Positions 1 to 8,439 of a stretch of DNA of 64,000 nucleotides are shown one piece after another; within the stretch, counting starts at the first letter, position 1; each line of letters opens with the position of its first letter. The stretch covers positions 868,001 through 932,000 of the forward strand of contig NZ_JALBUF010000001.1 of NCBI RefSeq assembly GCF_022606465.1. Direction: 5' to 3'. The translations under genes were made by a program, and so were the position numbers. This DNA is from Sulfoacidibacillus ferrooxidans. Lineage in GTDB: Bacteria; Bacillota; Bacilli; Alicyclobacillales; SLC66. Under the pieces are notes generated by a model. It was not told where the DNA came from and did no database searches. It saw nothing but the letters and a program-made list of their open reading frames with translations.

Positions 1-1789
1 TAACGACCTGATAAGAACCATCTGGAGATGGCTCTGCCTTCTTCACAGTAATCGTTTCTCCTAGCACTTCAGACAACAACGGTGCAACTAATTTTCCACA
101 CTCATTATGGCCTGAAGGATGCATTTCGAGTATTTCAATCTCCACCTTCCCCTCTTCCAATGAAACGATGTCTATGCCCTGTACCTCGAGCCCAAGTTTG
201 GCAAGGGCGGCCATAATCTGAGACTCTTGTTTACGGCTCGCCCCTTCTTCACGTTCGATCTCACTCGCTAAATCACGCATGATGACACCTACACCAGCCA
301 ATTGAGATGCGACTAACTTGCGACTTTCTCGCACTTGGCGCAGCAGCGTGTGCTCTCTGGTTGAAGATATCTCTGCGCGTTGTAGCGCAGGTAAAAGTCG
401 TTCTAATTTGATACATCGACTATATAACTCTTTTGGAACATTTTGTAATGTCAATTCCTCATCTACTGTAAGTTGATGCAACGCTGCCTTAAAATCTGCC
501 GCTGTATGCTCCTCCTCTCTTTTCCAGCATCGCTCAAACCGTCGGCAAGATGCACATATTTCACTTTTAGTAAATTCAATTGCATGATCTGTCACATCTT
601 GTGTACGATAAGGGGTTTCCACTGCACTAGAAAAAGAAGCTCCAAGTTCTGAAAATACAGTAGCTACCTCTTCAATTCGTTTGGTCATCATCGACTTAAT
701 GCGGCGGACGTGCTCTTGTTGACGCAATGTGTGATTCGTCGTGCCTGGAGTGACCCGCGCTAACGCTTCAAACATGCGTTTAGGTGTGATATAAAAGAGG
801 GCCACGGCAATAGCTGATAAGATCAAACTTTGCTGTGCGCTGGCAGGATGAGAAGAATAGAGAGCTAATATAGCAGAACCAACAAGAAATCCAATTCCAA
901 TTAAAAACCGCTTTCCCTCACGCAGCATTCCTGCTAAAACACCTGCGAATCCAAGAATGCCAATTAAAGGGCTCATGGTTAATGCACCAAGAGAGAGGAT
1001 AACTCCCGTGACAATACCCACTGTCCCCGCTATCCCAGCTCCACCTACAGCTGCAAAAACGACTACTAGGTAGCGCGCAAATACACCTTCAAGGGATATC
1101 CCATGAATAGACACGCCTTTTAACCCAGTCATCAATGAGGCGAGTAATATGACCATGCCAATCACTTCATCCGTTTGCCACTGTTTTTGAACCCGAGCAG
1201 AACTAAGCAACGGGGGGAGTTGTAAAAACATTAGTGTGAGAAGAAAGGAAAGAATGCCATCTACCACAGCCATTCCGACTGTATACAGTGTCAAATGTGG
1301 TGTTGGCAGTACAAACCCGATGCGAAATCCAGCATCCACTGCAAACACCAAAAATGGTATAGCATGAACATCGATGCGATCCACACGTGTGAAAAAGTAA
1401 ATTAAAAGTCGATAACTCACCAGCATAGCCAGTAATAATAAGGGATTTGCACCTGCCGACATGGCTGAGATGGATCCTAGTAGCAACCCAGTTCCAACCC
1501 AAACAGATGTACCCTTGCGAAGATTGAGTGATACAGCATACCCAGCAAGAGCAAACGGTGTTAGCGAATCAAGAATCACCGCTCGTCCCATTAAATAACC
1601 GACGACAAGCGCGATGAGCATAAAGCGAATACGCACCAAATGTTGATTCAATCGTTTGGGCTCTGCTTGCGAAAAATCTGTCTGCGGGGGAAGTGTATGA
1701 GCCCGAGACTCAGATGTGGCAGATACCAAATGAATAGGCGGACGCATACCATATATGCCCTTGCCCTTTTGTTTGCTTTTCGAATGCAT
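1..1789 (-). CDS. spoIIE: Stage II sporulation protein E (SpoIIE), 3'-truncated by window edge
   Basis: About 596 codons are present and the frame is open to base 1, so the C-terminal part is outside the window. The N-terminal third translates to many hydrophobic segments (for example GYLMGRAVILDSLTPFALAGY near residue 65), the membrane region expected of SpoIIE. The following cytosolic linker is present; the PP2C-type phosphatase domain that dephosphorylates SpoIIAA and activates sigma-F would lie mostly beyond base 1. SpoIIE also acts at the polar septum with FtsZ (family knowledge). I chose ATG at 1789, preceded by a GGGTGG ribosome site; ATG at 1747 is an alternative that removes a lysine-rich extension. 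Position next to yabR/divIC matches Bacillus synteny. It is divergent from comEB, with Spo0A-like boxes between. Confidence 0.9.
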   Translation of the reverse strand, partial: MHSKSKQKGKGIYGMRPPIHLVSATSESRAHTLPPQTDFSQAEPKRLNQHLVRIRFMLIALVVGYLMGRAVILDSLTPFALAGYAVSLNLRKGTSVWVGTGLLLGSISAMSAGANPLLLLAMLVSYRLLIYFFTRVDRIDVHAIPFLVFAVDAGFRIGFVLPTPHLTLYTVGMAVVDGILSFLLTLMFLQLPPLLSSARVQKQWQTDEVIGMVILLASLMTGLKGVSIHGISLEGVFARYLVVVFAAVGGAGIAGTVGIVTGVILSLGALTMSPLIGILGFAGVLAGMLREGKRFLIGIGFLVGSAILALYSSHPASAQQSLILSAIAVALFYITPKRMFEALARVTPGTTNHTLRQQEHVRRIKSMMTKRIEEVATVFSELGASFSSAVETPYRTQDVTDHAIEFTKSEICASCRRFERCWKREEEHTAADFKAALHQLTVDEELTLQNVPKELYSRCIKLERLLPALQRAEISSTREHTLLRQVRESRKLVASQLAGVGVIMRDLASEIEREEGASRKQESQIMAALAKLGLEVQGIDIVSLEEGKVEIEILEMHPSGHNECGKLVAPLLSEVLGETITVKKAEPSPDGSYQVV

Positions 1790-1884
1790 AAAATCGCACC
1801 ACCCGATCATAGGATAATAGAATAGCTTTATTGTAGATGGACGAGCAAGCGAACTTTGTCAAAGCCTGTATATAAACACAACAA

Positions 1885-1991
1885 ATTTACCGACAAAATC
1901 ATCGGCAATTCGCGTCAAATAATCAGATTGCCCGACAAATTCACTTATCCATTGCACCTGCTGTCGTTTGAGGTGATACTAAGAATCGACA
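1885..1991 (-). promoter_or_regulatory. Cluster of Spo0A-box-like sites upstream of spoIIE
   Basis: The minus strand has TGTCG cores at 1895-1891, 1937-1933 and 1991-1987, and a TGACG variant at 1917-1913. The plus strand has TGTCGTT at 1962-1968. The first three minus-strand sites are 20-22 bp apart, about two helical turns. The Spo0A box is TGTCGAA, and spoIIE in B. subtilis is a sigma-A gene activated by Spo0A~P. A possible -10 (TATTCT or TATTAT) lies at about 1811-1826. No site matches 7/7, so binding is inferred. Confidence 0.5.
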
Positions 1992-2024
1992 TGTTGTCAA
2001 TTTACAGAGTAAAGGATCGATTGT

Positions 2025-2465
2025 ATGCGAAAACCATGGGATGCATATTTTATAGAAATGGCTTCACTAGTAGCGACTCGGAGCACGTGTAATCGCAAAC
2101 AAGTAGGGGCTGTGATTGTACGTGAAAAGCGAACCATCGCCTCTGGGTATAATGGCAGTGTTGCAGGGGATGTTCATTGTATCGATGTAGGTTGTAAAGT
2201 CGTGGATGGCCACTGTATTCGCACAGTCCATGCTGAGAGCAACGCTATCTTACAGTGTGCAAAGTTTGGGGTTAGTACGCGCGATGCAGATCTTTACGTC
2301 ACTCATTTTCCTTGTCTACAGTGCACAAAACAGATTATTCAAGCTGGCATTGCAAAAGTGATTTATGCGGAGGAATATCATATCGATCCATATGCACTTG
2401 AACTATTCGCGCAAGCAAACGTTACCCTTGTCTATTTGGGGCAATTGCGCAGCACTAGCGTATAG
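2025..2465 (+). CDS. comEB: dCMP/deoxycytidylate deaminase family protein (ComEB-like)
   Basis: A 146-residue zinc-dependent cytidine/deoxycytidylate deaminase. The zinc site is visible as the HAE motif (TVHAESNAI, about residue 68) and the PCLQC motif (about residue 96). The N-terminal RKPWDAYFIEMASLVATRS is typical of dCMP deaminases, which make dUMP for thymidylate synthesis. The ATG at 2025 has an AAAGGA site 8 bases upstream. In Bacillus comEB lies in the com operon; here it stands alone, divergent from spoIIE and upstream of cmpA. The allosteric and substrate preference (dCMP or other) cannot be read from sequence alone. Confidence 0.88.
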   Translation: MRKPWDAYFIEMASLVATRSTCNRKQVGAVIVREKRTIASGYNGSVAGDVHCIDVGCKVVDGHCIRTVHAESNAILQCAKFGVSTRDADLYVTHFPCLQCTKQIIQAGIAKVIYAEEYHIDPYALELFAQANVTLVYLGQLRSTSV

Positions 2466-2499
2466 TAGGGTATCCATGGTTAACGAGGGGATGCTCATC

Positions 2500-2634
2500 A
2501 TGCCGAATTGGCTTAAAAACCAACTCCTGCGGGCGTTTCGAGATGGGGATAAACGTTCTGTGCTCATGTTAAACCGCGTGTATTATAAATATCGGCGAAC
2601 GACGCAGGTAGATGGGTTGGATCAGATCAATTAA
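2500..2634 (+). CDS. cmpA: Cortex morphogenetic protein CmpA
   Basis: A 44-residue protein starting MPNWLKNQLLRAF, close to my recollection of B. subtilis CmpA (MPxWLKxQxxRAF, then a basic-aromatic stretch). Here the second half reads LNRVYYKYRR. CmpA is a SpoIVA-linked quality-control factor that adapts SpoIVA for ClpXP turnover in defective sporulating cells (family knowledge). The ATG at 2500 follows a GAGGGG ribosome site 8 bases upstream. A longer ORF in the same frame begins inside comEB but has no ribosome site and no similarity before MPNW. It sits 34 bases after comEB and before a strong hairpin. Confidence 0.8.
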   Translation: MPNWLKNQLLRAFRDGDKRSVLMLNRVYYKYRRTTQVDGLDQIN

Positions 2635-2640
2635 CTATAA

Positions 2641-2657
2641 GAGGTTGTTCAAAAAGG
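2641..2657 (+). repeat. Solo match to the end of the MITE-like repeat
   Basis: These 17 bases are identical to the left ends of the two full repeats at 17701 and 39044. The rest of the element and its right end are absent. It may be a deletion remnant, or a shared sequence used in terminator regions. Confidence 0.5.
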
Positions 2658-2660
2658 CAC

Positions 2661-2708
2661 TATAAAGGAACGCGCCGACCAATGTGTGAGTCGGCGCGTT
2701 CCTTTATA
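2661..2708. terminator. 19-bp perfect hairpin between convergent cmpA and yabR
   Basis: A 19-bp perfect inverted repeat (arms 2661-2679 and 2690-2708, 10-base loop) with a GC-rich centre and A/T-rich feet. It lies between the 3' ends of cmpA (+) and yabR (-). The symmetric feet would suit a bidirectional terminator, although the T-run is short in both directions. Confidence 0.65.
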
Positions 2709-2797
2709 TCTCGATCATGTAAAATGAAATAAAGTGCTACAGCTCTTTTGCAAGTCCATAAAGTTGGGCCTGTTAGCATGCCGAGGCTACCTTTAAA

Positions 2798-3205
2798 CTA
2801 ACTTCTTCGACCGCCTCTGCCGCCTCTTTTTGATTCGCTACGTTTGAGCGCTTGCAATCGATCTTCACTATCTTTCATAAATCTCAACATCTTATCTTCA
2901 AAAGTTTGCCTTCCAACCGGACGTTCATTATTCCTTGGTCTTTGAGGCCTTTGCGGTCTTTGCGGTACAGGATTATCCGCAGCTTGACGAATGGACAATC
3001 CAATCTTGCCATTGTCAACATTGATGACCTTTACAGTAACTGGATCATTAACCTTCAAATGTTCATTAATGTCCCGTACGTATGAATCGGCAATTTCTGA
3101 GATGTGAACGAGACCTGTTTCTCCACTTGGCAATAAAATAAATGCACCAAAATGTGTAATGCCCGTCACTTTACCTTCCAATTTGCTGCCCAGTTCAATC
3201 GACAT
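2798..3205 (-). CDS. yabR: S1 RNA-binding domain protein YabR
   Basis: A 135-residue protein with an N-terminal S1 domain (residues 1-75: SIELGSKLEGKVTGITHFGAF, then TGLVHISEIADSYV). A low-complexity basic/proline linker with PQR repeats and a C-terminal RGGRGGRRS tail follow. This is the architecture of B. subtilis YabR, likely a ribosome- or RNA-binding protein. Start at 3205 matches YabR (MSIE); the frame opens further upstream at 3235, but only 3205 follows a purine-rich GAGGGGG. The gene has its own consensus promoter, so it may be uncoupled from divIC. Confidence 0.9.
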   Translation of the reverse strand: MSIELGSKLEGKVTGITHFGAFILLPSGETGLVHISEIADSYVRDINEHLKVNDPVTVKVINVDNGKIGLSIRQAADNPVPQRPQRPQRPRNNERPVGRQTFEDKMLRFMKDSEDRLQALKRSESKRGGRGGRRS

Positions 3206-3248
3206 AAAAGCGAAAGAGCCCCCTCTTAACATCACATCTATATTACAG

Positions 3249-3278
3249 ATTATAGCGGAGGATTGAAAAATGTGTCAA
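3249..3278 (-). promoter_or_regulatory. Consensus sigma-A promoter of yabR
   Basis: On the minus strand, TTGACA (3278-3273) and TATAAT (3254-3249) are separated by 18 bp. Both hexamers are exact. Transcription would begin near 3240 and give a leader of about 35 bases. Confidence 0.85.
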
Positions 3279-3285
3279 GGAGAAC

Positions 3286-3621
3286 TCAATTCGCCTCTGG
3301 CGGAGTTGTCGTGAACAATATATCCCCATGTTGAATTAAATTGTACTTGCGCTCAGCTAACTGCGCAATGTACTGGTTGGAGTGTAGTGCAGTTACTTCT
3401 TGTGCAAGCTGCTGTGACTCTTGTGTGGCAGCACTCACCTGATCAGCAACCTTTGCCTTTGTCATCGCTTCTTGCTCCAATAATGGGCGTTGTACAAACA
3501 GATATGTATAGGCGCCCCAAACTACAAATGCAAGTACAATTACATGACGCAGTTTAATGGGGAATTTCCGTTTAGATGGCTTCTCCATGCGTACAACTTT
3601 CGTTGCGAGTTCTCGTTCCAT
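3286..3621 (-). CDS. divIC: Septum formation initiator DivIC (FtsB-like)
   Basis: 111 residues with the FtsB/DivIC layout: short basic cytoplasmic N-terminus, one transmembrane helix (about residues 25-45), then an extracytoplasmic coiled coil (about 46-85) and a short beta region (YIAQLAERKYNLIQHGDILF). It partners FtsL/DivIB at the division septum. It lies 11 bases downstream of yabQ, in the standard yabP-yabQ-divIC arrangement, so both vegetative and sporulation transcription are likely. The last residues overlap the yabR promoter region. Confidence 0.9.
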   Translation of the reverse strand: MERELATKVVRMEKPSKRKFPIKLRHVIVLAFVVWGAYTYLFVQRPLLEQEAMTKAKVADQVSAATQESQQLAQEVTALHSNQYIAQLAERKYNLIQHGDILFTTTPPEAN

Positions 3622-3632
3622 GTTACCTGCCC

Positions 3633-4265
3633 CTATGTCTCGTCTTCGTCATCCCGATCTTCATCGTTTGGTCGACTAGGCTGTAACCAACCTACGATGA
3701 TTGTCTTATATTGATTCGCCATGCGCATGCCGTTATCCTTCCCTTTTTTCCACCAAGGTAGAACAATTTTTTGAATACCTCGATTTGTGAGCAGTAGCCC
3801 ATCGCCCGTCTTGATCACAGGCCACACAATGATAGGTTCTACCATCAACAAAACGCCGTCCAACACATGCAAGACATAGACAAACACCTTAAACACGTAG
3901 ACTAAAGGCATAACAAACACGATAACAAACATCCGATATATAAACCGTATTACCTGATACAATACGCGAACAACAAGGCGGGTACTAGCTACTACGAGTG
4001 CATGTGCAGTGTAGTAATACACGAGCCAACCTAGCGAGAGCAAAACAAACACAACAATCCGCACATCTCCATCATTTGCACCTAGCAATAATGTAAATAC
4101 AAATAGTACCGCAAATCCCCAAAATGATAAGTCAAGCAGCGACGAATATATTCGTAAAAAACGCCATTCTTTTATGCAGGTTCGATACATGTCATACACT
4201 GCTCCGAGCGTCGCCCCAGCGACGCTCATCAATATGGCCGTGGCATATTGCGCTTGAAGTTCCAT
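3633..4265 (-). CDS. yabQ: Spore cortex biosynthesis protein YabQ
   Basis: A 210-residue polytopic membrane protein; about four to five hydrophobic segments fall in residues 8-25, 45-65, 70-90 and 105-145. Sequence near the start (ATGAVYDMYRT-like, GxxYDxYR) and location between yabP and divIC identify it as YabQ, needed for cortex formation in the outer forespore membrane under sigma-E (family knowledge). ATG at 4265 has GGGG 6 bases upstream; ATG at 4271 is two codons earlier. The C-terminal 30 residues are highly charged (RPNDEDRDDEDET). Confidence 0.85.
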   Translation of the reverse strand: MELQAQYATAILMSVAGATLGAVYDMYRTCIKEWRFLRIYSSLLDLSFWGFAVLFVFTLLLGANDGDVRIVVFVLLSLGWLVYYYTAHALVVASTRLVVRVLYQVIRFIYRMFVIVFVMPLVYVFKVFVYVLHVLDGVLLMVEPIIVWPVIKTGDGLLLTNRGIQKIVLPWWKKGKDNGMRMANQYKTIIVGWLQPSRPNDEDRDDEDET

Positions 4266-4277
4266 ACTCATCCCCGG

Positions 4278-4574
4278 TTACTTAAATATTTTTCCAAGCA
4301 AGCCTTTTGCCTTTTGAGCCGTGCTTGACCCCTCGTCAAAATAGGCAAAGTCAAACATTGTCCCTTCAATGGACACCAACCCATTCTCCAGGCTAAGTGC
4401 TTTAATGTGTAAATTTTCCCCGCGAATAGCAAGCATGCCACTCGTCGTTTGTAGTACAAATTCTCTCACATCAAACGATTCAATATTGATGACTCCCGTC
4501 ACCTCTGCATACTTACGGTTCACGACGAGAACCTGATGTTTTTCTACTTCTCTACGCTGCCGTTCATCTGGCAC
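4278..4574 (-). CDS. yabP: Sporulation protein YabP
   Basis: 98 residues with the YabP/YqfC fold signature (LVVNRKYAEVTGVINIESFD, then VLQTTSGMLAIRGENLHIKALSLENGLVSIEG). YabP is a sigma-E-controlled protein of unknown biochemistry that works with YabQ in cortex formation. The start is GTG at 4574 behind a strong AGGAGG site. Its stop is 12 bases before the yabQ start. A CATATGGT element about 50 bases upstream is reminiscent of a sigma-E -10 site but is weak. Confidence 0.88.
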   Translation of the reverse strand: MPDERQRREVEKHQVLVVNRKYAEVTGVINIESFDVREFVLQTTSGMLAIRGENLHIKALSLENGLVSIEGTMFDFAYFDEGSSTAQKAKGLLGKIFK

Positions 4575-4657
4575 CTTGTTGCCACCTCCTGTGGTACGTC
4601 AGAGCCTGTACGACTTAGATACATCACCATATGGTTTTTCTCGCCAAAATAGAACAA

Positions 4658-4683
4658 AGACGATCTAGTCATCTAGATCGTCT
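4658..4683 (-). terminator. Hairpin that includes the rqcP stop codon
   Basis: An 11-bp perfect inverted repeat (4658-4668 with 4673-4683, 4-base loop) spans the last five codons and the TAG stop of rqcP. It is followed on the minus strand by TTGTTCTATTTT. It could terminate the rqcP transcript immediately after the stop, separating it from yabP. Confidence 0.55.
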
Positions 4684-4970
4684 TCGTCATCGTCATATGC
4701 TCCATTGCCCGAGCCTGGTCGTTTTTCATCTTTTACCACAGTATACAGTTCAAGCACATTTTCTTTACGGATCTGCTCTACTATTTTATCGATCGAAACG
4801 GTTAGAATGCGTTGGCCAAAGCGTATCATGAGTTGATCTCCCACGTTCACCTCAGTACCCGCCTTAGCCGTTCTCCCATTGACTTCAACTCGACCACTAT
4901 CACATATTTCTTTAGCTAAGGTACGGCGTTTAATAAGCCGTGATACCTTAAGGAACTTATCTACTCGCAT
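4665..4970 (-). CDS. rqcP: RqcP, S4-domain ribosome quality-control factor (YabO)
   Basis: 101 residues: N-terminal S4 RNA-binding domain (MRVDKFLKVSRLIKRRTLAKE, residues 1-60) followed by a variable part and an acidic tail (DDDEDDLDD). RqcP works with RqcH on stalled 50S subunits to add C-terminal alanine tails. The gene starts one base before the hup stop at 4971, so the two are tightly coupled. The acidic tail is encoded by the hairpin noted at 4658-4683. Confidence 0.9.
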   Translation of the reverse strand: MRVDKFLKVSRLIKRRTLAKEICDSGRVEVNGRTAKAGTEVNVGDQLMIRFGQRILTVSIDKIVEQIRKENVLELYTVVKDEKRPGSGNGAYDDDEDDLDD

Positions 4971-5243
4971 TTACTTAGTCACGTCTTTGAGTTTATTCCC
5001 GGGTTTAAATGCAGGCACTAGTGATTCTGGAATGGAGATTACTTCTCCTGTTTGTGGATTGCGCCCACTACGCGCTGCGCGCTTACGCGTTTCAAAAGTA
5101 CCAAAACCAATTAATTGCACTTTATCTCCCTCTGCTAAAGCTTCTGAGATCGATTCAAGCATGGCATTGATCGCTACTTCAATGTCCTTTTTCTTTAATT
5201 GTGTTTTATCTGTTACCTTGTTAATCAAGTCCACTTTATTCAT
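4971..5243 (-). CDS. hup: HU-family DNA-binding protein
   Basis: 90 residues, the usual HU length, with the DNA-binding arm ([22 protein letters not shown], about residues 46-67) and the C-terminal [11 protein letters not shown]. It is a dimeric nucleoid protein that bends DNA. I chose ATG at 5243 ([10 protein letters not shown]) with AAAGGGG 10 bases upstream; an in-frame start at 5279 adds 12 residues foreign to HU. Location between yabN and rqcP occurs in several Bacilli, though not in B. subtilis 168. Confidence 0.95.
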   Translation of the reverse strand: MNKVDLINKVTDKTQLKKKDIEVAINAMLESISEALAEGDKVQLIGFGTFETRKRAARSGRNPQTGEVISIPESLVPAFKPGNKLKDVTK

Positions 5244-5314
5244 AAAACCGTATGCCCCTTTCAAAGGCGGTATTTTCATTGGTCACTATTCGTGAAGTAA
5301 TAAGAGAACTCCTG

Positions 5315-6781
5315 CTACAATGTCTCCCTTTCTTTCGCATTTTGCCAAAATTCCTCGAGAATATCAAGGGTAGAATCGGAAAACGACCAATTTTTCTCCG
5401 CTAACTGATGTTCGACCTCCTGAAATCTCGTCCTAAATTTCTTGTTTGCCGCCTGTAATGCCACTTCTGGATCGATGGAAAGATGCCTTGCGACATTAAT
5501 GACCGAGAATAACAGATCACCAATCTCTTCTTTCTGTTGTACTACAGATGCGGCTTCAATCACCTCATCTAATTCCTCGCGTAATTTACATAAAGCTCCC
5601 TGTATATCAGGCCAATCAAACCCAACTTCAGCTGCTTTTTGTTGTAATTTGACACTCTCGCGAAGCGGCGGTTGTGCATATTTAACTTGATCCAAAATCG
5701 ATACCAATTGTTTAGATTGATCATCGCTTTTTTCTAAACTCTTCATGTATTCCCAGTTCTCAATAGCCGTTCCAACATCTTTTGCCTCATCTTGCCCGAA
5801 TACATGTGGATGTCGAAAAATGAGTTTTGTAGACACAGCCCGTATGATATCGCGCATTGTAAAATACCCTTCTTCAGTGCCGATCTGACCGTGCAAAGCA
5901 ACTTGCAGCAGTAGATCTCCTAACTCTTTCATCACACCATCCATATCGCCTTTTTGAATCGAATCAACCACTTCATACGCTTCTTCTAACACATACGGGA
6001 TCAATGATTCATGAGTTTGCTCCATATCCCATGGACAACCTTCAGGGGAGCGCAGATGTGCGACTATCTCAAGCAGAGCAGAAAACTCGCCTAGCTCCTC
6101 CAGATGTTCGACTACAGGTGGGACATATACGGTGGTCAAATGATCTATACTTGCAACACGATCGAGTTGATAGAGTGGCAACTGCACGACTTCTTCATCT
6201 TCTAGCCCCACCGCACGAACGACCGTAACTACATATTCATCCCCATATACTTCTGATAATGCAATCTTTACATCTGCTGCCTTTTCGCGATTATACATTT
6301 GCACAATCATCGTATGCATACGCGGATTGAGATGCGCAGAATCCGTATCACTTGCATCAATGAAGACAAGCCCCTCGATTGGATCTATGCCAAGTCTCAG
6401 CAACACATCATCTAGAAAACTATGCCCTTGTCCAAATACAACTTGATGTCCATGCTCGCTCGCCTGTTGTACTAACAGACTCACTGTCCGCTCCGCAATG
6501 GCCGGATGACCTGGAACTGCATACATCAATTGACCTACACTATCCACTTGATGTAACAGATGCTCCACAATCGACTCATATACTTTTGCAAATGTCTCTG
6601 CTTGTTCATAAAAATAATCTAACGCCTCATAGGGAATTCCTTGCTCATCAAGAAACGACACCACTGGGTGCCGCGCTGTTCGTAAATATACAGGCATACC
6701 TGACTTCAACCGCTGTAACGTCCCATAAGGTAGTCCTTCTACCGATCCAGGACCAAGCCCCACAATAGTGATAACACCCAC
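5315..6781 (-). CDS. yabN: Fused tetrapyrrole-methylase-like / MazG NTP pyrophosphohydrolase (YabN)
   Basis: 488 residues. Residues 1-215 are a SAM-dependent tetrapyrrole-methylase fold (VGVITIVGLGPGS; later VPGHPAIAERT). Two MazG domains follow: the first at about 250-360 (SPEGCPWDMEQTHESLIPYVLEEAYE, with EExxE metal ligands), the second at about 380-485 (EEIGDLLFSVINVARH). MazG hydrolyses NTPs to NMPs, a house-cleaning role. GTG at 6781 has GGGGG 6 bases upstream; a GTG at 6799 that overlaps the flippase stop codon is the alternative. The methylase-like part may be non-enzymatic. Confidence 0.9.
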   Translation of the reverse strand: MGVITIVGLGPGSVEGLPYGTLQRLKSGMPVYLRTARHPVVSFLDEQGIPYEALDYFYEQAETFAKVYESIVEHLLHQVDSVGQLMYAVPGHPAIAERTVSLLVQQASEHGHQVVFGQGHSFLDDVLLRLGIDPIEGLVFIDASDTDSAHLNPRMHTMIVQMYNREKAADVKIALSEVYGDEYVVTVVRAVGLEDEEVVQLPLYQLDRVASIDHLTTVYVPPVVEHLEELGEFSALLEIVAHLRSPEGCPWDMEQTHESLIPYVLEEAYEVVDSIQKGDMDGVMKELGDLLLQVALHGQIGTEEGYFTMRDIIRAVSTKLIFRHPHVFGQDEAKDVGTAIENWEYMKSLEKSDDQSKQLVSILDQVKYAQPPLRESVKLQQKAAEVGFDWPDIQGALCKLREELDEVIEAASVVQQKEEIGDLLFSVINVARHLSIDPEVALQAANKKFRTRFQEVEHQLAEKNWSFSDSTLDILEEFWQNAKERETL

Positions 6782-6795
6782 ACGAATCCCCCATA

Positions 6796-8439
6796 TCACG
6801 CAATCATGCCCATGCGACGAAAGAACCGCACTAAAGGTACTCCAACCTTTGGCATTGCACTTAGCTCTGTTGCCGTTACTGAACCTGCAACAACTAACAT
6901 GAATACATAGACGACAATGCCCACACTCACTCCGACAGCAGTCACCAAAAATGCGTCTATGCGAGGGTCAACTGACAAGCCAAGATGATCCCATTGACGA
7001 TAGACAGCAAAAGTAAATGCGCCCATAACAAAAGTCGCAAATGCTGGTTTCCATAACATCTTAGTCATCGAAATCGAAGGACCCACAAGCCTCCTAAGAC
7101 TCATGAAATTCATCGCTGCAGCTACAGTATAACTGACCGTAGTCGCGATTGCCGCCCCATCAATACCGAAATGCGGAACTAATAGAAAGTTTAACGCAAC
7201 TTTTAGTATCGTGCCAACTAGTAAACTACGTAACGGAATATAAACAGCACCCAATCCTTGCAAACTAGCAGCAAGTGCTATTTGTACACTACTAAAAAAT
7301 GTAGCCGCACCAAGAATCTCAATACTATGATAACCTGCAGAATTTTGAAATAATGCAATATCAATTGGTTTGCCGAGGATGAATAGTCCAACTGCAGCGG
7401 GGAGTGAGAATAGTATGGCTACACGCATGCCAAGAAGAATGCGCGTTGACGTGTCTTGCTCTTGCCGTAAAGCGTTCGCCTGCGAGACAGATGGCATAAG
7501 CGCAGTACCAATAGAGCCGGCTAATGCAGCAGGTAACATCATCAGTTTAAAAGCCCGTCCCGCAAGCAACCCAAAATCACGCGTCGCAGCAAGTTGGGAT
7601 AACCCCTCTTGCTTCAAGAGATTCGTAACGGTCAACGCATCCACATTACTTGTAAGAGGAATGACAAGTGCACCTAAGCTTACCGGTATCGCATAGTACA
7701 GTAAACGCTTTAATATCTGCACAGTACTTAGTGGCACATGAACTTTTGTGACTTGTTTTGTTTGAAATCGCTTAGAGCCGCCGTCCTCCGCTTTTTTGCG
7801 ATAACGCCAGAAATAATAGGCCATCACGAGAAATCCAGCAATTCCACCACTTACAGCACCAAAAGCAGCTGCAGCCGCCGCAAATGCATCGCCAAACCCA
7901 AAGTGTAAAACTACATACGCACCGATGAGGATTGTAGCTACACGTACAAACTGCTCGACCACCTGCGATACGGCAGTTGGATTCATCATCTGCCATCCTT
8001 GAAAGTAGCCGCGCATCGTGCTCATAGCAGGAACCACAAATAATGCTGGGGCAATCGCCTGAATCGCGTAAATGGCCTTAGGATCACCTGAAATCCGTGC
8101 AAAGAAGCCTGCAGATAGGTACAAGCTCACTGCGCAAAGAAATCCTACTACGGACAATAAAGCAAAGGAAACGTGGTAAATTTTTTTCGCTGATGCTACA
8201 TCGCCAAGCGCAGTATACTCACTCACGTATTTTGATACTGCAACGGGAAACCCTGCAGTTGATATGACAAGCAATGTAGCATAGATGGGATAAGCCATCT
8301 GGTATAACCCCATGCCACTATCGCCAATCACGTTTTGCAACAACACGGTATATACCGATCCCAGCATTTTCGATATCATGGCAGCAATTGCTAATACCAA
8401 CGCACCGCGCAGGAATGTTTTACTTGAGGTAGAAGACAC
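6796..8439 (-). CDS. MOP-family polysaccharide/lipid flippase (YabM/SpoVB type)
   Basis: A 547-residue integral membrane protein with about 14 hydrophobic segments. The N-terminus (FLRGALVLAIAAMISKMLGSVYTVLLQ, then STAGFPVAVSKYVSEY) is typical of the SpoVB/MurJ-related group that flips lipid-linked precursors. Synteny (spoVT - this - yabN) matches B. subtilis yabM. It is a paralogue of the protein at 37384-39024, which has nearly the same length and motifs. Its substrate, cortex lipid II or another polysaccharide intermediate, is not decided by sequence. It is coupled to yabN by near-overlap. Confidence 0.85.
   Translation of the reverse strand: MSSTSSKTFLRGALVLAIAAMISKMLGSVYTVLLQNVIGDSGMGLYQMAYPIYATLLVISTAGFPVAVSKYVSEYTALGDVASAKKIYHVSFALLSVVGFLCAVSLYLSAGFFARISGDPKAIYAIQAIAPALFVVPAMSTMRGYFQGWQMMNPTAVSQVVEQFVRVATILIGAYVVLHFGFGDAFAAAAAAFGAVSGGIAGFLVMAYYFWRYRKKAEDGGSKRFQTKQVTKVHVPLSTVQILKRLLYYAIPVSLGALVIPLTSNVDALTVTNLLKQEGLSQLAATRDFGLLAGRAFKLMMLPAALAGSIGTALMPSVSQANALRQEQDTSTRILLGMRVAILFSLPAAVGLFILGKPIDIALFQNSAGYHSIEILGAATFFSSVQIALAASLQGLGAVYIPLRSLLVGTILKVALNFLLVPHFGIDGAAIATTVSYTVAAAMNFMSLRRLVGPSISMTKMLWKPAFATFVMGAFTFAVYRQWDHLGLSVDPRIDAFLVTAVGVSVGIVVYVFMLVVAGSVTATELSAMPKVGVPLVRFFRRMGMIA

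Noticed and set aside
1203-1502. Minus-strand ORF of 99 codons, cysteine-rich
   Set aside because: Off-frame within the spoIIE membrane region, whose own frame is continuous.
1856-2092. Plus-strand ORF of 78 codons
   Set aside because: Overlaps the spoIIE control region and comEB in another frame; no ribosome site and no family resemblance.
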